Assembly: GCA_001599815.1 (NCBI GenBank)
Contig: BCIA01000004.1
Coordinates: forward strand, 2,549,051 to 2,613,050
Origin: Furcasterigmium furcatum
Lineage: Eukaryota > Ascomycota > Sordariomycetes > Glomerellales > Plectosphaerellaceae
DNA length: 64,000 nt
Direction: 5' to 3'
The position numbers and the translations under genes are program-made. A model generated the notes under the pieces. That model was not told the origin of the DNA and did not search any database. It worked only from the letters and a program-made list of their open reading frames with translations. Positions 36,001 to 46,961 of the stretch are shown here, piece by piece. The number at the start of each line of letters is the position of its first letter. Position 1 is the stretch's first letter.

Positions 36001-36703
36001 GGAGCACACCGTCGACCTGATGCCGTATGCTGGAGGGGATGCCGAATTGACAAATTTTCTAGTAAGGAGGCCACTGATCGACAACCTCGCAGGGGAACGT
36101 GCGGTTGTCAGACTTCTTGTCGACTTCAAAGCCAACCTCAGTGCCCGAGACAATTCTGGCAGGACGCCACTGCATTATGCAGATACCTCCAATACCTGCG
36201 ACATCCTGATCGAAGCCGGAGCCGACGTAAACGCAGCTGATAACAAAGGTCGTACGCCGTTACACCAGGTCGCTGCTCGGGGAGACAGGGACGTCTGCGC
36301 TATGCTGATACAAGCTGGAGCCGACGTAAACTTGGCGGATAACGATGGTCGGACGGCATTGCACCACGCTGCTATACATGCAACTGATGAAGCCGTATTC
36401 AAAATTCTGCTACGAGCTGGGGCTCACGTCAATGCAGTGGATAACGACCACCGCACGGCATTACACCTATCCTGGACTATCGGACACAGAGAGGCACGGG
36501 AAATCCTGATGCGCGCTGGAGCCGACATGAACATAGTGGATAAGACAGGCCACACGGTACTACACGAAGCCGAGTCCAGAGACTCCCTCATAGCCCTGGT
36601 CAGGTTTGGTCGCACATTTGCACCTTCGTGGGGCAGACAACCGTGGCCCCGCGTCAAGAGCCCTGGGGCTCCGCTTAGCGAATATGACATATTAGGGGAT
36701 TGA
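33058..36703 (+). CDS. NLR-like STAND protein: PNP_UDP, NACHT and ankyrin repeats
   Basis: Fungal NOD-like receptor of 1189 residues. Exons are 33058-34060 and 34137-36703; the 76-nt intron (GTAAGG donor, AATAG acceptor) joins the nucleoside-phosphorylase-like domain to RRKALLESLSFDRMGARL, the usual pre-NACHT block. Domains in order: PNP_UDP-like effector (about 22-300; YTIAWICALPIERAAAEI, GIGGAAP, FEMETAGLM), NACHT ATPase with Walker A GKAGAGKST (about 396) and Walker B CFVDALDEAD (about 497), a helical middle region, and about five C-terminal ankyrin repeats (about 1000-1150; GADVNAADNKGRTPLHQ). These proteins function in non-self recognition and regulated cell death, where the repeats sense ligand. 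An ankyrin-only gene lies tail-to-tail downstream. Confidence 0.93.
36140..36590 (+). repeat. Tandem ankyrin-repeat coding region of the NLR
   Basis: Units of about 99-102 bp encode ankyrin repeats with the shared core GADVN...DN.GRT.LH. Four or five units are clear, the central ones most similar to each other at both DNA and protein level, as expected for repeats that expand or exchange by recombination. Confidence 0.7.
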
Positions 36704-37000
36704 GACCAGTACTACTAGATAGTCTTCATTCTATGCTTCTCGTCGATATAGCCTACTAGATGCATGGCGGTGTATGTAGTCTTCGCGCTCAGACTCGACA
36801 TTCACCACGTCGAGCCCCAGCTGGGACGAGATGCTTCAGCAGAGGAACGCCCGTGGTAGGCAGAGGCTGGCTGGATGAGTCGATTCCTGCGCAGTGATAG
36901 CAGACTCAGGTGCTCAGGTACCGCAGGACTGATAAATAGTCAATGGAATGGTGGAAGCAACGCTACGAAATCATCATCCCAGGCCTTCTGTTCTCCCAGA

Positions 37001-39268
37001 CTACTCCTTCTTTTTTGACCGCTCAATGACCCTCGCCAGCTCGACATGCCCCTTCTGCTTCGCCAGTCCCGCCGGCGTCCCCTGGCGATACGGCGTGCCC
37101 TCCCTGAAATCCGCCATCGTCTCAAACACCGAGTTGGCATGCTTCATCCTCGCCCCCTTCTGGAGCAGCACCTTCGCGCCCAGCGCGTGTCCCCATAGCG
37201 CCGCGTAATGCAGCGCCGTCGCCCCGTACAGATCCCGCTCGTTGACGTCGATGTTCTGCTCGATGAGCAGTTTGAGGACGGCGGGATGCGCCGTGCTCAC
37301 GAAGAGCACGTTCCCGCCCGATGCCGAGCGGGAACGGATGTTGGCGCCGTTCTTCAGCAGGAGGCGGACCGTTGGCAGCTGGCCCCTTTCCGCCGCGGCG
37401 TAGAGGGGCGTGAAGCCCTGCCACGTCGTGATCTCGAGGTGGACGCCGGCGCGGATCATCGCCGCGACGACGTAGTCGAGGCCCAGTTCGGCGGCGAGGT
37501 GGATGGGCGTCGTTGTCCTCGCGTCGTCGATGGGAGACGTGCAGTCGGCGCCGCCCTGGACGAGTCGGATGCAGATCTCGACGTTGCGGGACTTCAGCGC
37601 CGTGAAGATCGGCCGGTCCTGGCCTGGCAGGTTCAGGTCGAGGTCTGCGCCGGCCAGGGTGAGGTGCTGTACGATGTCGGGATAGCCCAGCTGCACCGCG
37701 ATCAGGAGAGGCGTCTCGTTCTGCTGCGTTGCCGAGTCCACCGGCGAGCCGGCGTCGATCAGCAGGCGCAAGACGTCGACCCTGTTCTTGTGAGCGGCCA
37801 TGTGGATTGGGTAGTATCCCGTCGAGTTGGGCACGTCGACGCGCGCACCGGCGGCCAAGAGGACGTCGGTCATGTGTGCGTCCCCGAGGGAGGCCGCTGC
37901 GAGAATCGGCGTGTTTCCCGAAGACGTCTGCAGGTTCACGTCGGCGCCGCTCTCGACGAGCATCTCAGCGATCTCGGTTGAGGCCGTGCTGATGGCCAGG
38001 GTGAGAGCCGTATGGTCCTTCAGATGGCCATCCATGTGAGCGCCGTGTTCCCTCAGGATTTCCGCCATCATGTAGTTCCGTTTCGCGATGGCCACGAACA
38101 TGGCCGTGGCGCCGTTCTGCATGGTCGCCTCGATGTCGACGCCGTGCTCGAGCAGGGTCTCGACAATGTGGAGGTTGGAGCGTTCGACCGCCACGATGAG
38201 CGGCGTGCGGCCGCTTTGATCTCGCAGGTTGACGTCGGCGCCGGCGTGTAGCAGGACTGAGAGGTTGTCGTCCTGCTGGCGCGAGTCTGCGCAGTGGTGC
38301 AGCGCCGAGCGTCCTGACATGTCCGTGGCATCGATGCACGCGCCCAACTCACAGACGAGAGCCGTGAATTTGTTCGAGAAGCCACACTTGATCCCCCTGA
38401 TCAGAGCCGGGCCTCCCTTCCCAGCTTGGTCCTCCAGGTCCGCTCCAGCGACGACAAGCAGCGTCGCGATGGGCGAGCTCTTGCGGTCAAAGGCCCGCCG
38501 CAAGGGGGTGACGGAGGAGCCAGGCTCGGGGGCGTTGGGGTCGATGCGCCTCAAGAGCAGCCGGACCACGGCTGGTTCGTCCTCGGCATCGATGGCTGCG
38601 TGTAGTTGCGTGCTCAACTTGGCGTCACGCTTGAAGATGGTTCCGGGCTCAGGCTTGAGCTCGTCCAAGGCGGATCGGACGCCGGGCATATCGCTCACCC
38701 GGCTGTAGGTCGAGGGCACACTCTGGCTGGAGGCAGCCAGGGAAGGCGTGGACTGCCAGCGAGATTTCTTGTCAATCGTAGACGTAGGAGTAGCCGGTGT
38801 TCGGGGCCGTAGTGCACCGGCGTGCTCGCATTGACTTATGGCGCAGTTCATGAGGAACTCCAGAGAAGTCCGATTCGCACCAAGGTCCCGCAGGATTTGC
38901 TTCAGGGCCTGCTCGTTCCAGATGATGGCCAGCTGGGGCTCCGAGTCGCCGTGGAGGGCCTTGCTCGGCAGCCTCGAGTTGGCGACTTGGAGGTCCGTGA
39001 TACATGCCGAGAGCTCGCTCAGAGGCCCGTCGCATATGTCGTCGATCATGCCAAGGTCAACTCCGGGCGATGCGGTGTAGTGTCGCAGGAAATGGATGAA
39101 GCGGCCTATGACGCTGTTCGCGGTGGCGCATTCTTTCGACAGGGCGGCCAGAGTGACCGGCGCCGTGTTGAGGCTGGCGGCTCTCTCGGCCAGGTCCTGT
39201 GCCAGGTCTTCGCAGGACTTGAGCAGGTCGTCGATCTCCACGACGCAGAGCGCGGGCCCGGGTCTCAT
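37001..39268 (-). CDS. Ankyrin-repeat protein with helical N-terminal domain
   Basis: Single-exon protein of 755 residues. The first about 150 residues are predicted helical (EIDDLLKSCEDLAQDLAERA onward) and resemble the helical signalling N-termini found on fungal STAND proteins, though the match is weak. A Ser/Pro/Thr-rich linker follows (about 150-215), then about fourteen ankyrin repeats to the C-terminus (for example GADVNLRDQSGRTPLIVAVE). There is no NACHT or NB-ARC. It is convergent with the NLR, with 297 bp between stops. Possible partner, decoy or regulator of the NLR; this is inference from position and shared repeat type only. Confidence 0.85.
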   Translation of the reverse strand: MRPGPALCVVEIDDLLKSCEDLAQDLAERAASLNTAPVTLAALSKECATANSVIGRFIHFLRHYTASPGVDLGMIDDICDGPLSELSACITDLQVANSRLPSKALHGDSEPQLAIIWNEQALKQILRDLGANRTSLEFLMNCAISQCEHAGALRPRTPATPTSTIDKKSRWQSTPSLAASSQSVPSTYSRVSDMPGVRSALDELKPEPGTIFKRDAKLSTQLHAAIDAEDEPAVVRLLLRRIDPNAPEPGSSVTPLRRAFDRKSSPIATLLVVAGADLEDQAGKGGPALIRGIKCGFSNKFTALVCELGACIDATDMSGRSALHHCADSRQQDDNLSVLLHAGADVNLRDQSGRTPLIVAVERSNLHIVETLLEHGVDIEATMQNGATAMFVAIAKRNYMMAEILREHGAHMDGHLKDHTALTLAISTASTEIAEMLVESGADVNLQTSSGNTPILAAASLGDAHMTDVLLAAGARVDVPNSTGYYPIHMAAHKNRVDVLRLLIDAGSPVDSATQQNETPLLIAVQLGYPDIVQHLTLAGADLDLNLPGQDRPIFTALKSRNVEICIRLVQGGADCTSPIDDARTTTPIHLAAELGLDYVVAAMIRAGVHLEITTWQGFTPLYAAAERGQLPTVRLLLKNGANIRSRSASGGNVLFVSTAHPAVLKLLIEQNIDVNERDLYGATALHYAALWGHALGAKVLLQKGARMKHANSVFETMADFREGTPYRQGTPAGLAKQKGHVELARVIERSKKKE

Positions 39269-39996
39269 CTTGCCGGGTTCGTGGTCGTATGTTCTTGGGA
39301 CCGGTGTTGGACGAGAGTCGGGAGGAGATGGAGGGAAGCGTGCCGGGGTATCACCACGACGGGAGAGCGAGGGGCACTCGCTGGAGAAGTAATCGCGTCA
39401 CATTTTCATAAATCCATCCGAACACTGCACGCTCCCGCATGCCTAGCATGAGCAGAGCAGGCCTCCCCGGCAGCTGAGTTGCTGAGCAAGTGATGTGGGA
39501 GAAGGATCGTCATGAGCCGAGTAGCCGGCTCACGACTCCCGCGAATGAAGCAACTCTCGTGGCACGTTGGCGCCGCCAAGGTCCCACTTGGGGAGTGATA
39601 CCAGCCTGCTAGCGCCAGGGGAAAAGCAGCGGGATCGTCACTGAGTGTGATTAGGTTTTCTGCTCCGAAGAAACGGCACGCTGCAGCAGGGGGCTGCTGT
39701 GGAGGCCCAGCTGGAGGAAAAGCAAGGGGGGAGGCGAGGCGGCAGATCAGAGTTCGGAGCTGAAGAAGCCGAGCGAGACAGAGAGTTTGGCGGCTCGTTT
39801 CCCCGGGACCGACACCGACAGCTCAGGGGGCCGAAGGGCGTCACAAAGAAAAGCATCGATTCCGTCGCTCCCCTGAGACTCTACTCTCGTGTGACAGGGC
39901 GGCGGTCTGGGCATCCAGACCAGATGCCATGTTACACCGAGAGATGAGGCTGGCCTCCAGGTTCCTGGCGCCAAGCCAGCACCGACCACCGCGAAC
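39269..39996. other. Intergenic, ankyrin gene promoter and receptor 3' flank
   Basis: About 730 bp. No additional 5' exon for the ankyrin gene was found, and no other gene or repeat. Confidence 0.4.
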
Positions 39997-41621
39997 TCAC
40001 CTATCCCTGCCGGCAATGCTGGACGAGGGGGTCGCCGGCATCGAGTTCTCGCGGCGCAGCGTGACCTTGTCGTCTTCCACGCCCCCGAGATCCCTCATAC
40101 TATACAGGTTCGACGTGTCCGCCGTCTCCGAGACCGAGTCCCGCGCGCCAAAGTTCATCGTCCCCCGTCGCGACCCAACAACCCCCACTTTGCCGGCGGG
40201 ATACTCCGCCCCAGGACCGCGCGAGGCCCTGTTGGGGCGCGAACTCTGGCCGTCGAGCCCCGAGGCCGCCGATGCATATCTGTCTGCGCCGTAGTACTTG
40301 TTCGTGAGCCGGCCGAACCAGCTGGGCAGGGCCTTGATGAGGATCTGGCGGACGGCCGGCAGGCACGCGCAGATGATGCCGACGGGGACCTCGAGGGTGG
40401 TCCAGAAGGCCAGCTCGAACTGGTCCCAGGTCGGGTTCTCTGTCTTGGCGAACAGGACGAGGGAGCGGAGACGAAGGATGCTGATGACCGTGACGCTGAG
40501 CGGGGTAAAATAAAGGTCAGTCGGGGACCGGACCAGCACAACACGCGGCGGTACGTGACGGTTCGGTACTCACAAGGTGCCGACGCCAAACATCAGGCCG
40601 GCAGCCATCTTCTTCCACCAGTGGAGCTTGAGCGTCCGGATCTTGAACAGCGGGATGGTGAGCATCCACAGGTCCAGGGCGATGCTGACACCAGCGTTCG
40701 CCCACGCGAGGGCGTTGATGTCGTTGCACGAGCCCTCGTGGTCGCCATCCCACCTCTTCCAGTAGTAGCTGATGGGGCTGCACTGGAACACGGCGGCGAA
40801 GACGAACGCGACGGTGTTGGCGGCGTTGAAGGCCGCCGTGGCCCAGAGCAGGCGCGCGAGGTTGGTCCTGTCGAAGACGCGGATGCAGAACGACAGGATG
40901 GCCATCTTGACCAGGCCCATCTGGACGAAGTACATGGGCTCCAGGATGTAGAACCAGAACCCGAACGCGTCGATCTGGTGCAGCGCGAGGGTCCAGATGT
41001 CCTTTCCCAACCCGGCCGGGATGAGGCCGACGAGGTTGATGACGAAGGACGGGATGACCGCGAGGAAGGCGAGCAGGGAGAAGAGGTCATCTAGACCAAG
41101 AGGCGTGGGAGAGAAGTAGTTGTGAATCAGTCGGGCGGCGACGATGAAGGTGGTCAGTCCGATCAGCGTCCAGGTCAGCGTGGCATACTCGGGAGCACGG
41201 TTCCGGACAGGGCGGTCGCATGTCGTCTCGAATATGTTCTTTGAGTCTGGGGACAGTCAGAAGGTGTTCACATCGCGTGGTGGAAAAGGGGGCACTGGCT
41301 GAGGGTGTCGACCACGGGGCACGACGCCTGAATACACGCCTCGGTGGCGATCTCAAAGGCAGAGTCATGGCAGATGCAGGTGGCATTGGTCATGCTGCAG
41401 GGCGAGTCCTGGATCGCCGAGACAACGCAGCTGGTCTGAGAGGTTTGATGAGCGAGAGGAACTTCGTCAAATCCGTGGTTGAGGATTCTTACCGCACACC
41501 CGGGCAGCTCGGCCACGGCGTCCATCATCCTCTTCGCGTCGCTGTCTTGAGCCGCCGCGATGGCACTCCATATCAGGCAGACGCCGAAGACGAGGGCTGA
41601 GGGAGGAAAATGAGCCTTCAT
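39997..41621 (-). CDS. Pth11-like receptor: CFEM domain plus seven-helix rhodopsin-like domain
   Basis: Plasma-membrane G-protein-coupled-receptor-like protein of 478 residues. Exons are 41621-41493, 41435-41300, 41246-40574 and 40495-39997. After a signal peptide comes a CFEM domain (ELPGCA, TSCVVSAIQDSPC, ATCICHD, EACIQASC), then about seven membrane helices of the fungal rhodopsin-domain family (YATLTWTLIGLTTFIVAARL, GFWFYILEPMYFVQMGLVKM, TVISILRLRSLVLFAKTENP) and a Ser/Arg-rich cytosolic tail. Pth11 proteins sense surface or host cues. The exon 2-3 join has no in-frame GT donor; a GC-AG intron (GCCAGT...CCCAG, 53 nt) with a TCTGAC branch site restores VVDTL-N-SKNIFETTCD. Confidence 0.85.
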
Positions 41622-42542
41622 GCCAGGCAGCTTGGTGTTATTCCGCTGGGCGACTGATCGCGCAATGTGAACAAGCCAGCCCTGCTGTTGCCCCTGAGCT
41701 CATGATGTTGAACGGTTTAAGAAGGAACTCGGAGAACAGCAACGTGTTTTCCATATCCCGGCCCTCGGACACCATCTTAGCCCGCAGCTGTCCGTCGGCG
41801 TCGTGCAAGTCATGGACGCAGTTAGGGCGTGACTAGTCGAAGTCTCAAGTGCGCCTCCCATCATCCTATCTCAAGGTTGTAGGTTGTGCGCACAGACTGG
41901 CCATCCCCCAACTTCTGCAGACATGTCCAGACCGGTGCTAGTCATCGCTGTTGCACGGACACCTTCGAGGCGCCGGTCCATGCGGACGGGTCGACTCGAG
42001 GACGATCGAGCACCCAGTGGTCGCGATGGTTTCGCCTCTGACATTCACTTGTATTGACTAGCAAGTCCGGTCGTTCATCAGCCCAAGCCACTGGCTCCCG
42101 TTGAGCACCTAGGGAGTTCAGAGTTAAGATGGCACATTGCTGCCCGTCTCCCGGCGCGTTCTGTCGCAGCCGCGTATGCCGCGGGTTTCTCTCGTGCTCG
42201 TAACAACACTTGGTGTGCGATGTGGGCTTGTGTTGGTCTTTAATAGTAGCATGCTGAACCTGAAATACCTGACTCCTCACGCATCTTGACCATCCGCCCA
42301 TCCTCATCCCGCCTTGACCCCCTGATCCGGGGCGCACCACCCCACATCGGCGGCGCCCCGTCCTTGGGCCGACGGGTTCGAGGCGGCGGGCCCGGCCTCC
42401 TTATTCTGTTGCCGGCAACCAACGGGAACTGCAATTTGAGGAATATCTCGTCGGGGTAGTAGTATGTCGTATGGGGTTACTACCTTGCACCCAGAATCGG
42501 GTTTCTATATCAACTCGCCCCTGTCCATGATGAACAAAATTT
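41622..42542. other. Intergenic region
   Basis: About 0.9 kb between two minus-strand genes. No gene, RNA gene or repeat was recognised. Confidence 0.4.
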
Positions 42543-44826
42543 TTACCGATTGTAAGACGGCCCCCCTATCCGCGCCATCTCCTCTTCGGGCCCGACACCC
42601 AACTGCGGCCGCCCGCGCTCCGTCATCTCCGAGTACCCATACCTCACACGCCGGCCCCGAATCATGCGCGACACGTCTGCGGCCGGCATGGCGCCGGTCC
42701 CCGGCGGCAAGTCCATAAATTTCGAGTCGCGCACGACCGTCGACGCGAAGCCGAGCACCTCGGGCCCGGCGACAGGTGGGTGAAGACGATACTGGCGATG
42801 CCGCCGACCAGGAAGACGACGCCGGTCAGCAGCGAGAGCGCGGCCCAGAGGGTCGGGATGTGGTACGCCTCCGTGTACCAGGTCTGGGTTGCCTCGGTCG
42901 TGATGTTACCAAAGCGTGCGAAGGGATCGTTATTGACCGTGGCCGCCAGCTCCAAGGAGCCAGCGAGGAGGAAGGTGTTAATAAGTTGGGATAGGCGGCG
43001 GCTGATGTCGGCGTTGGTGCTGTTGTCGAACCAAGCCGTGGGCCTGGTCACGGACAGGGGCGAGTTCACATCGTTAACACCAAAGTCGTTGGCACCGCCC
43101 GAGTCGAGCGCGCGCGTGAGCTCCCCCGAGATCGCATGGAAGTAGTTGGGGAAGTTGAGGAACGAGATGGGCTCGGGGGGGTGAGGTCTGCGCGAGGGGC
43201 GCTGCTGCACGGCCGTGCAGTTCTGCCTGGCGGCCGAGTCGCGGACCTCGCAGACGACCCGACTCTCCACGTACTTCTGCCGAACGTCGCAGTATGCCGA
43301 GATGCTGTCGGGCATTGGCGAGCTTGAGCCTGACTCCGTATGGTAGTACAGGGCGTGGAAGAACAACCGCGTCAGCCCGTGCTCGATGCCTGGCTCGTTG
43401 CTGAACAACCTCGGAGTTTGATAAATGGCCATCAGCTCCTGAGATTTACGTCTGTCGTCCGGGTCGGACTGGTTCCAACCGTAGTGGCTCATAACCCACG
43501 TGCTGTTCAGCCAGGCAGGGTCGACGAACCTGTCGAGGGCCAGCATCCAGGACGAATTCTGCTGCAGGCTGTTCACCGCATTGGGCGCCCTGTCATAGGG
43601 TCTCCCTTGCCAGCTGTCGTTGGCGTGGGATCCTGGGTCCAGCGTCACGTCGCCCCAGTTTATGCCCAAGCTGTTCGCACCTACCCATGTCCAGTTCCAC
43701 GCCGTGGGCTCGCGGAACCCGACGTCGGCCCCCAAGTTCGTCATGTTGTCGCAGCTGAGCTCGACATAGGTGGACTCGACGGAAAAGGTGGTGTTGCCGA
43801 CTCCGAGGCCGCGGATGGGCACGCCCGTCAGGGCAGAGAACCTCTCGCGCCGGGGGCTCCAGACCACATCCTGCCAGTCTACCTGGGGCGTCCGGATGGT
43901 CCTATTGTCGAATCCGTCACCGAAGAATGGAATCTTGACATTGCCCCACATGTCTGTTGGGTCGGTCTGGATGCCCTCCGGCAGCAGCACTAGAGCCTTC
44001 ATCATGGCTGACAGTCCATGCCAGAACGAGGTGACCGAAACCGTGGCGCTTGACAGATCGTCCCAGACCGAGTCACCGCCGTCAAGGTACCAGGGAGATG
44101 CCCCGTCAAAGTTCTCCGCGGACGTGTCCAGGTATTAGACCGTCGTCTTGTTCACGTTCTCATGCGGATGGATCTCGAGAAGTCGCAGCATCGACTGGGT
44201 GCCGAGCGGCGAGGAGGCCCAGAGAAGGACGAGCCCAATCCCGACCAAGTTCACGGTACCGAGGGAGAACTGCGTTAGAACCGCACCGCCGAAGGTACGG
44301 CTGCCCGTCATCTGCTCCAGGAAGCCCATGGTCGTGCCCTGCTCGAGTTTGTACCAGGCGATCTGGTAGGTCAGGCGGCCGATGATGACGGCGAAGGCGA
44401 TGGGGAACACCGACGCGAACTTGGAGGGCGATCAGTACTGCTTGTTCAAATGCCTCTCGCTGCCATGCTCCTACTCACCACGATGATCGCGTTCCGCCAG
44501 TGTCCGAGGGCATTGCTGTCGACATCGGATCCGTCGAGGACGTAGAGGCTCACGACCAGCCCCAGAGCGGCGACCGGCAGAGCAACGGCCGCGGCATCGG
44601 ATGCTACGACAGACCATGTACGATTGTATGCTCCGAGTCCTGGGGCGACGGGTGCGTCTGAGTCTTGCCAGGTCGCGGAAGTCACATGATGGCCTGTCTT
44701 TGGGTCACCTTCGGATCCTGACGGAGGCGCTCCCTGGAGGCCGTCTGTCTGGGCATGTCTCTGTCGCGTCCTGGTCATCGTGTTGAAGGACGGACGGGGA
44801 GAGAAGTCGAGTTGAATGGGGGACAT
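42543..44826 (-). pseudogene. Fungal multi-pass membrane protein gene with in-frame stop and frameshift
   Basis: Encodes an uncharacterised fungal membrane-protein family. Exon 1 (44826-44479) joins at 44419 as NAIIV-FASVFPIAFAV. Three N-terminal membrane segments are followed by a large N-glycosylated ectodomain and a final helix (WAALSLLTGVVFLVGGIASI). Two lesions are visible. A TAA at 44135-44137 interrupts NKTTV-stop-YLDTSAENFD in the same frame; a CAA-to-TAA change would explain it. Near 42770 the frame must shift by one base to continue into AGPEVLGFASTVVRDSKFMD, a conserved-looking cytosolic block ending at 42543. A 42-nt intron could remove the TAA but is too short to be convincing. 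Either a recent pseudogene or assembly errors. Confidence 0.65.
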
Positions 44827-45574
44827 ATCCCCTCATCCCTCGCGGAACGGACCTGTATTAAACACGCCGCCTGGTCCCAATGATATGATGGCTCTGGCCC
44901 TGGCCCTGACCCTGGTCCGCGTACATCGTACCGCGCACAATGAAACCCATTCGGGGTGAGTTGCATGGTAGCCTTACCATAATGTTGGGGGCCAAATTCG
45001 TGTTCCTCGACAACGCCCGCTGCAGAAGAGCATGAATGTGACTTGTGTGATCCATTCGCGCGCGCTTCACGCCAATCTCTCCCGCCAGCCACATGCAGCT
45101 ACCAGAACGCGAGAGGTCCAAAGTGGACGTGTGTATCGTGGAGTGGAAGGGAACCCCTATACTTAATACGGACCAACAACTGTTTTGAGGATGTCGAGAG
45201 AGCGAACCGACTGTGGATCATGGATCGGGCTAGCGACGGCCACGGACGGACACCGGGAAAACAACGAGCCGAAGACAGGACCCCGGTTTTTTGGACGGCC
45301 CCTCGAACAAGACGTCATTGGCCAAAGCTGCCTCCAGCACAAGGCCACCAAATGTCATCGGCATCACCAAGACGCGCCCGAAGCTCCCGTACTCCATCCA
45401 CTCTCGTGCTGTACATAACCACGCCCCCGCAGATCTCAACACGGCAACCCGAACAAGGGCTGCCAGCTTATCTATTATCATATCCAAGTCAAACTGGCGG
45501 GATTATTCTGGAAGCGCCAGTCGGCCCCAACTGGCGAACACGCACCGCCCTCCCCTGCTCCGGCTCGTGAGATC
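44827..45574. promoter_or_regulatory. Divergent intergenic region, membrane-protein gene and cid2
   Basis: 748 bp between divergent starts. No additional gene or recognisable element was seen. Confidence 0.4.
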
Positions 45575-46206
45575 ATGACCCAGCCGTCCACGCCACCACA
45601 TCTCACACCGCAGTTTTGCTTCTCCTCGGGGACATTACGAGGCAAGAAAGACTAAGACAAGCCTCCAAGTGCGACGGCTAACGCGGTACGGGAGCAGATT
45701 TCCTCCGACTATCCCGCGCCGGGATCGACGACTCCATCACGCAGAATCTCAATGCGCTCGTGACCCCAGCCCGAGCGGGCTTCGACCCTGCCTCGACGTC
45801 CCAGCGCGCCACACTATCAGGGAACGGCCACATCAGTCCGGCATCATGCCAGGGCTTCAAGGACAAAGTCCTCTTCCCGTCGTGGCAGGCGCGCGCTGAG
45901 GTGTTACACTACTGCGGCCTGGTCGCAACGTCGCCAGACCCAGAGGATCCCGAGACGATGCTACGACATACCGAGGACGCCAAGGCGCAAGCGCGGGTGA
46001 TTGACGAGAGGCTGGACCCGTACTCGGGACGGTACTTTCCACGAGAGGCGCGGACAGAGAAGCTGGCGCTGCTGCTGAGGCAAGAGAAGGGGGTGGAGAA
46101 TATCGTGAGGACGCGGACGTGGGACGTCGTCAAGCAGAGGTGTGAAGAGTCTTCGAACACGTGGGAAGAGGCCTTTGACGGCTGGAAGAATAAGAAGCAG
46201 CCGTAG
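45575..46206 (+). CDS. Caffeine-induced death protein 2 homologue (Cid2/Mix23 family)
   Basis: Small conserved protein of 191 residues; relatives are fission-yeast Cid2 and the mitochondrial intermembrane-space protein Mix23. Exons are 45575-45641 and 45698-46206. The join gives PQFCFSSGTLR-DFLRLSRAGIDDSI, matching the family start. The donor is GC (G|GCAAGA) and no usable GT exists nearby; the 56-nt intron has a clear GGCTAAC branch site and GAGCAG acceptor. Conserved parts include SCQGFKDKVLFPSWQARAEV, LDPYSGRYFPREARTEKLAL and KGVENIVRTRTWD, with cysteines that could form disulphides. The molecular function in filamentous fungi is not established. Confidence 0.85.
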
Positions 46207-46961
46207 GAGGAGCGCATGCTGGTTGCTGGCCGATCCTGGTGTATAGTAGAGCCAGTCGTGGCCCTCGGGGTCAACAGCACCAGCGCCCGCCGCTGTACGA
46301 CTTGATCTGGCCTTTGTAAAACATCTCCCGAGAAATAGATACCCCTTGGAAACTTTGGACCTCCACTCTCGACTCCGACGTGCGCCTGCTGATCGGGTGT
46401 CCACCCTGAGGTGAGGTCCCCCCAGATACTGCCGGGCGGTCAGGGCGCTGTGGGCGGTCGGTTGTGCCTGCCGCGTGCAGCACCTCGAGGCCTGCCCGCC
46501 AAGGGAAAAAGTGCCGCCCCACTATGGGGCCTGTCTGACCAGCCAGATTTGTTGCGCAGCGCATTAATGTCATTTGTGTCTCTGTCTGTCTGTCCCTCCA
46601 AACCTCACCACCAAGCTCCACGAAAAGAGCACACGACTGCGTTCGACTCGGCGCAATCCGAAGATTGGCGGAGGAAACATATCATTCCTTCAGCTGACTA
46701 TCGATCAGCAGCTTTACCTTCCGGTAAGGACCCCTCAGTCGACTGCCCATCTCCTGTCGTCCGCACAAGGTTGCCTTGCCCAACATCGCGGCAGCTCCTC
46801 TTCCAACCCAATCCGCGGGCCTCTCTTGTTGCCATCTTCCGCAACGATGCTAATTCGGCTCCAGTTCTCCTCCGGCTAAGCCCATCCGATCTCTGGAGCT
46901 TCTTGCAGCTCCCTGCCCCTCGCTTCTCCTCCCCGAGCCTCGGCGGCCACCACCCCTCATC
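46207..46961. other. Intergenic, naa15 promoter and leader
   Basis: About 750 bp. A short TCTG tandem repeat lies near 46578-46592, and the stretch before the ATG at 46962 is pyrimidine-rich. No gene was seen. Confidence 0.45.

Noticed and set aside
37208..37981. 257-codon plus-strand ORF under the ankyrin gene
   Set aside because: Antisense to ankyrin repeats; the regular His/Asp/Val pattern reflects the repeat codons.
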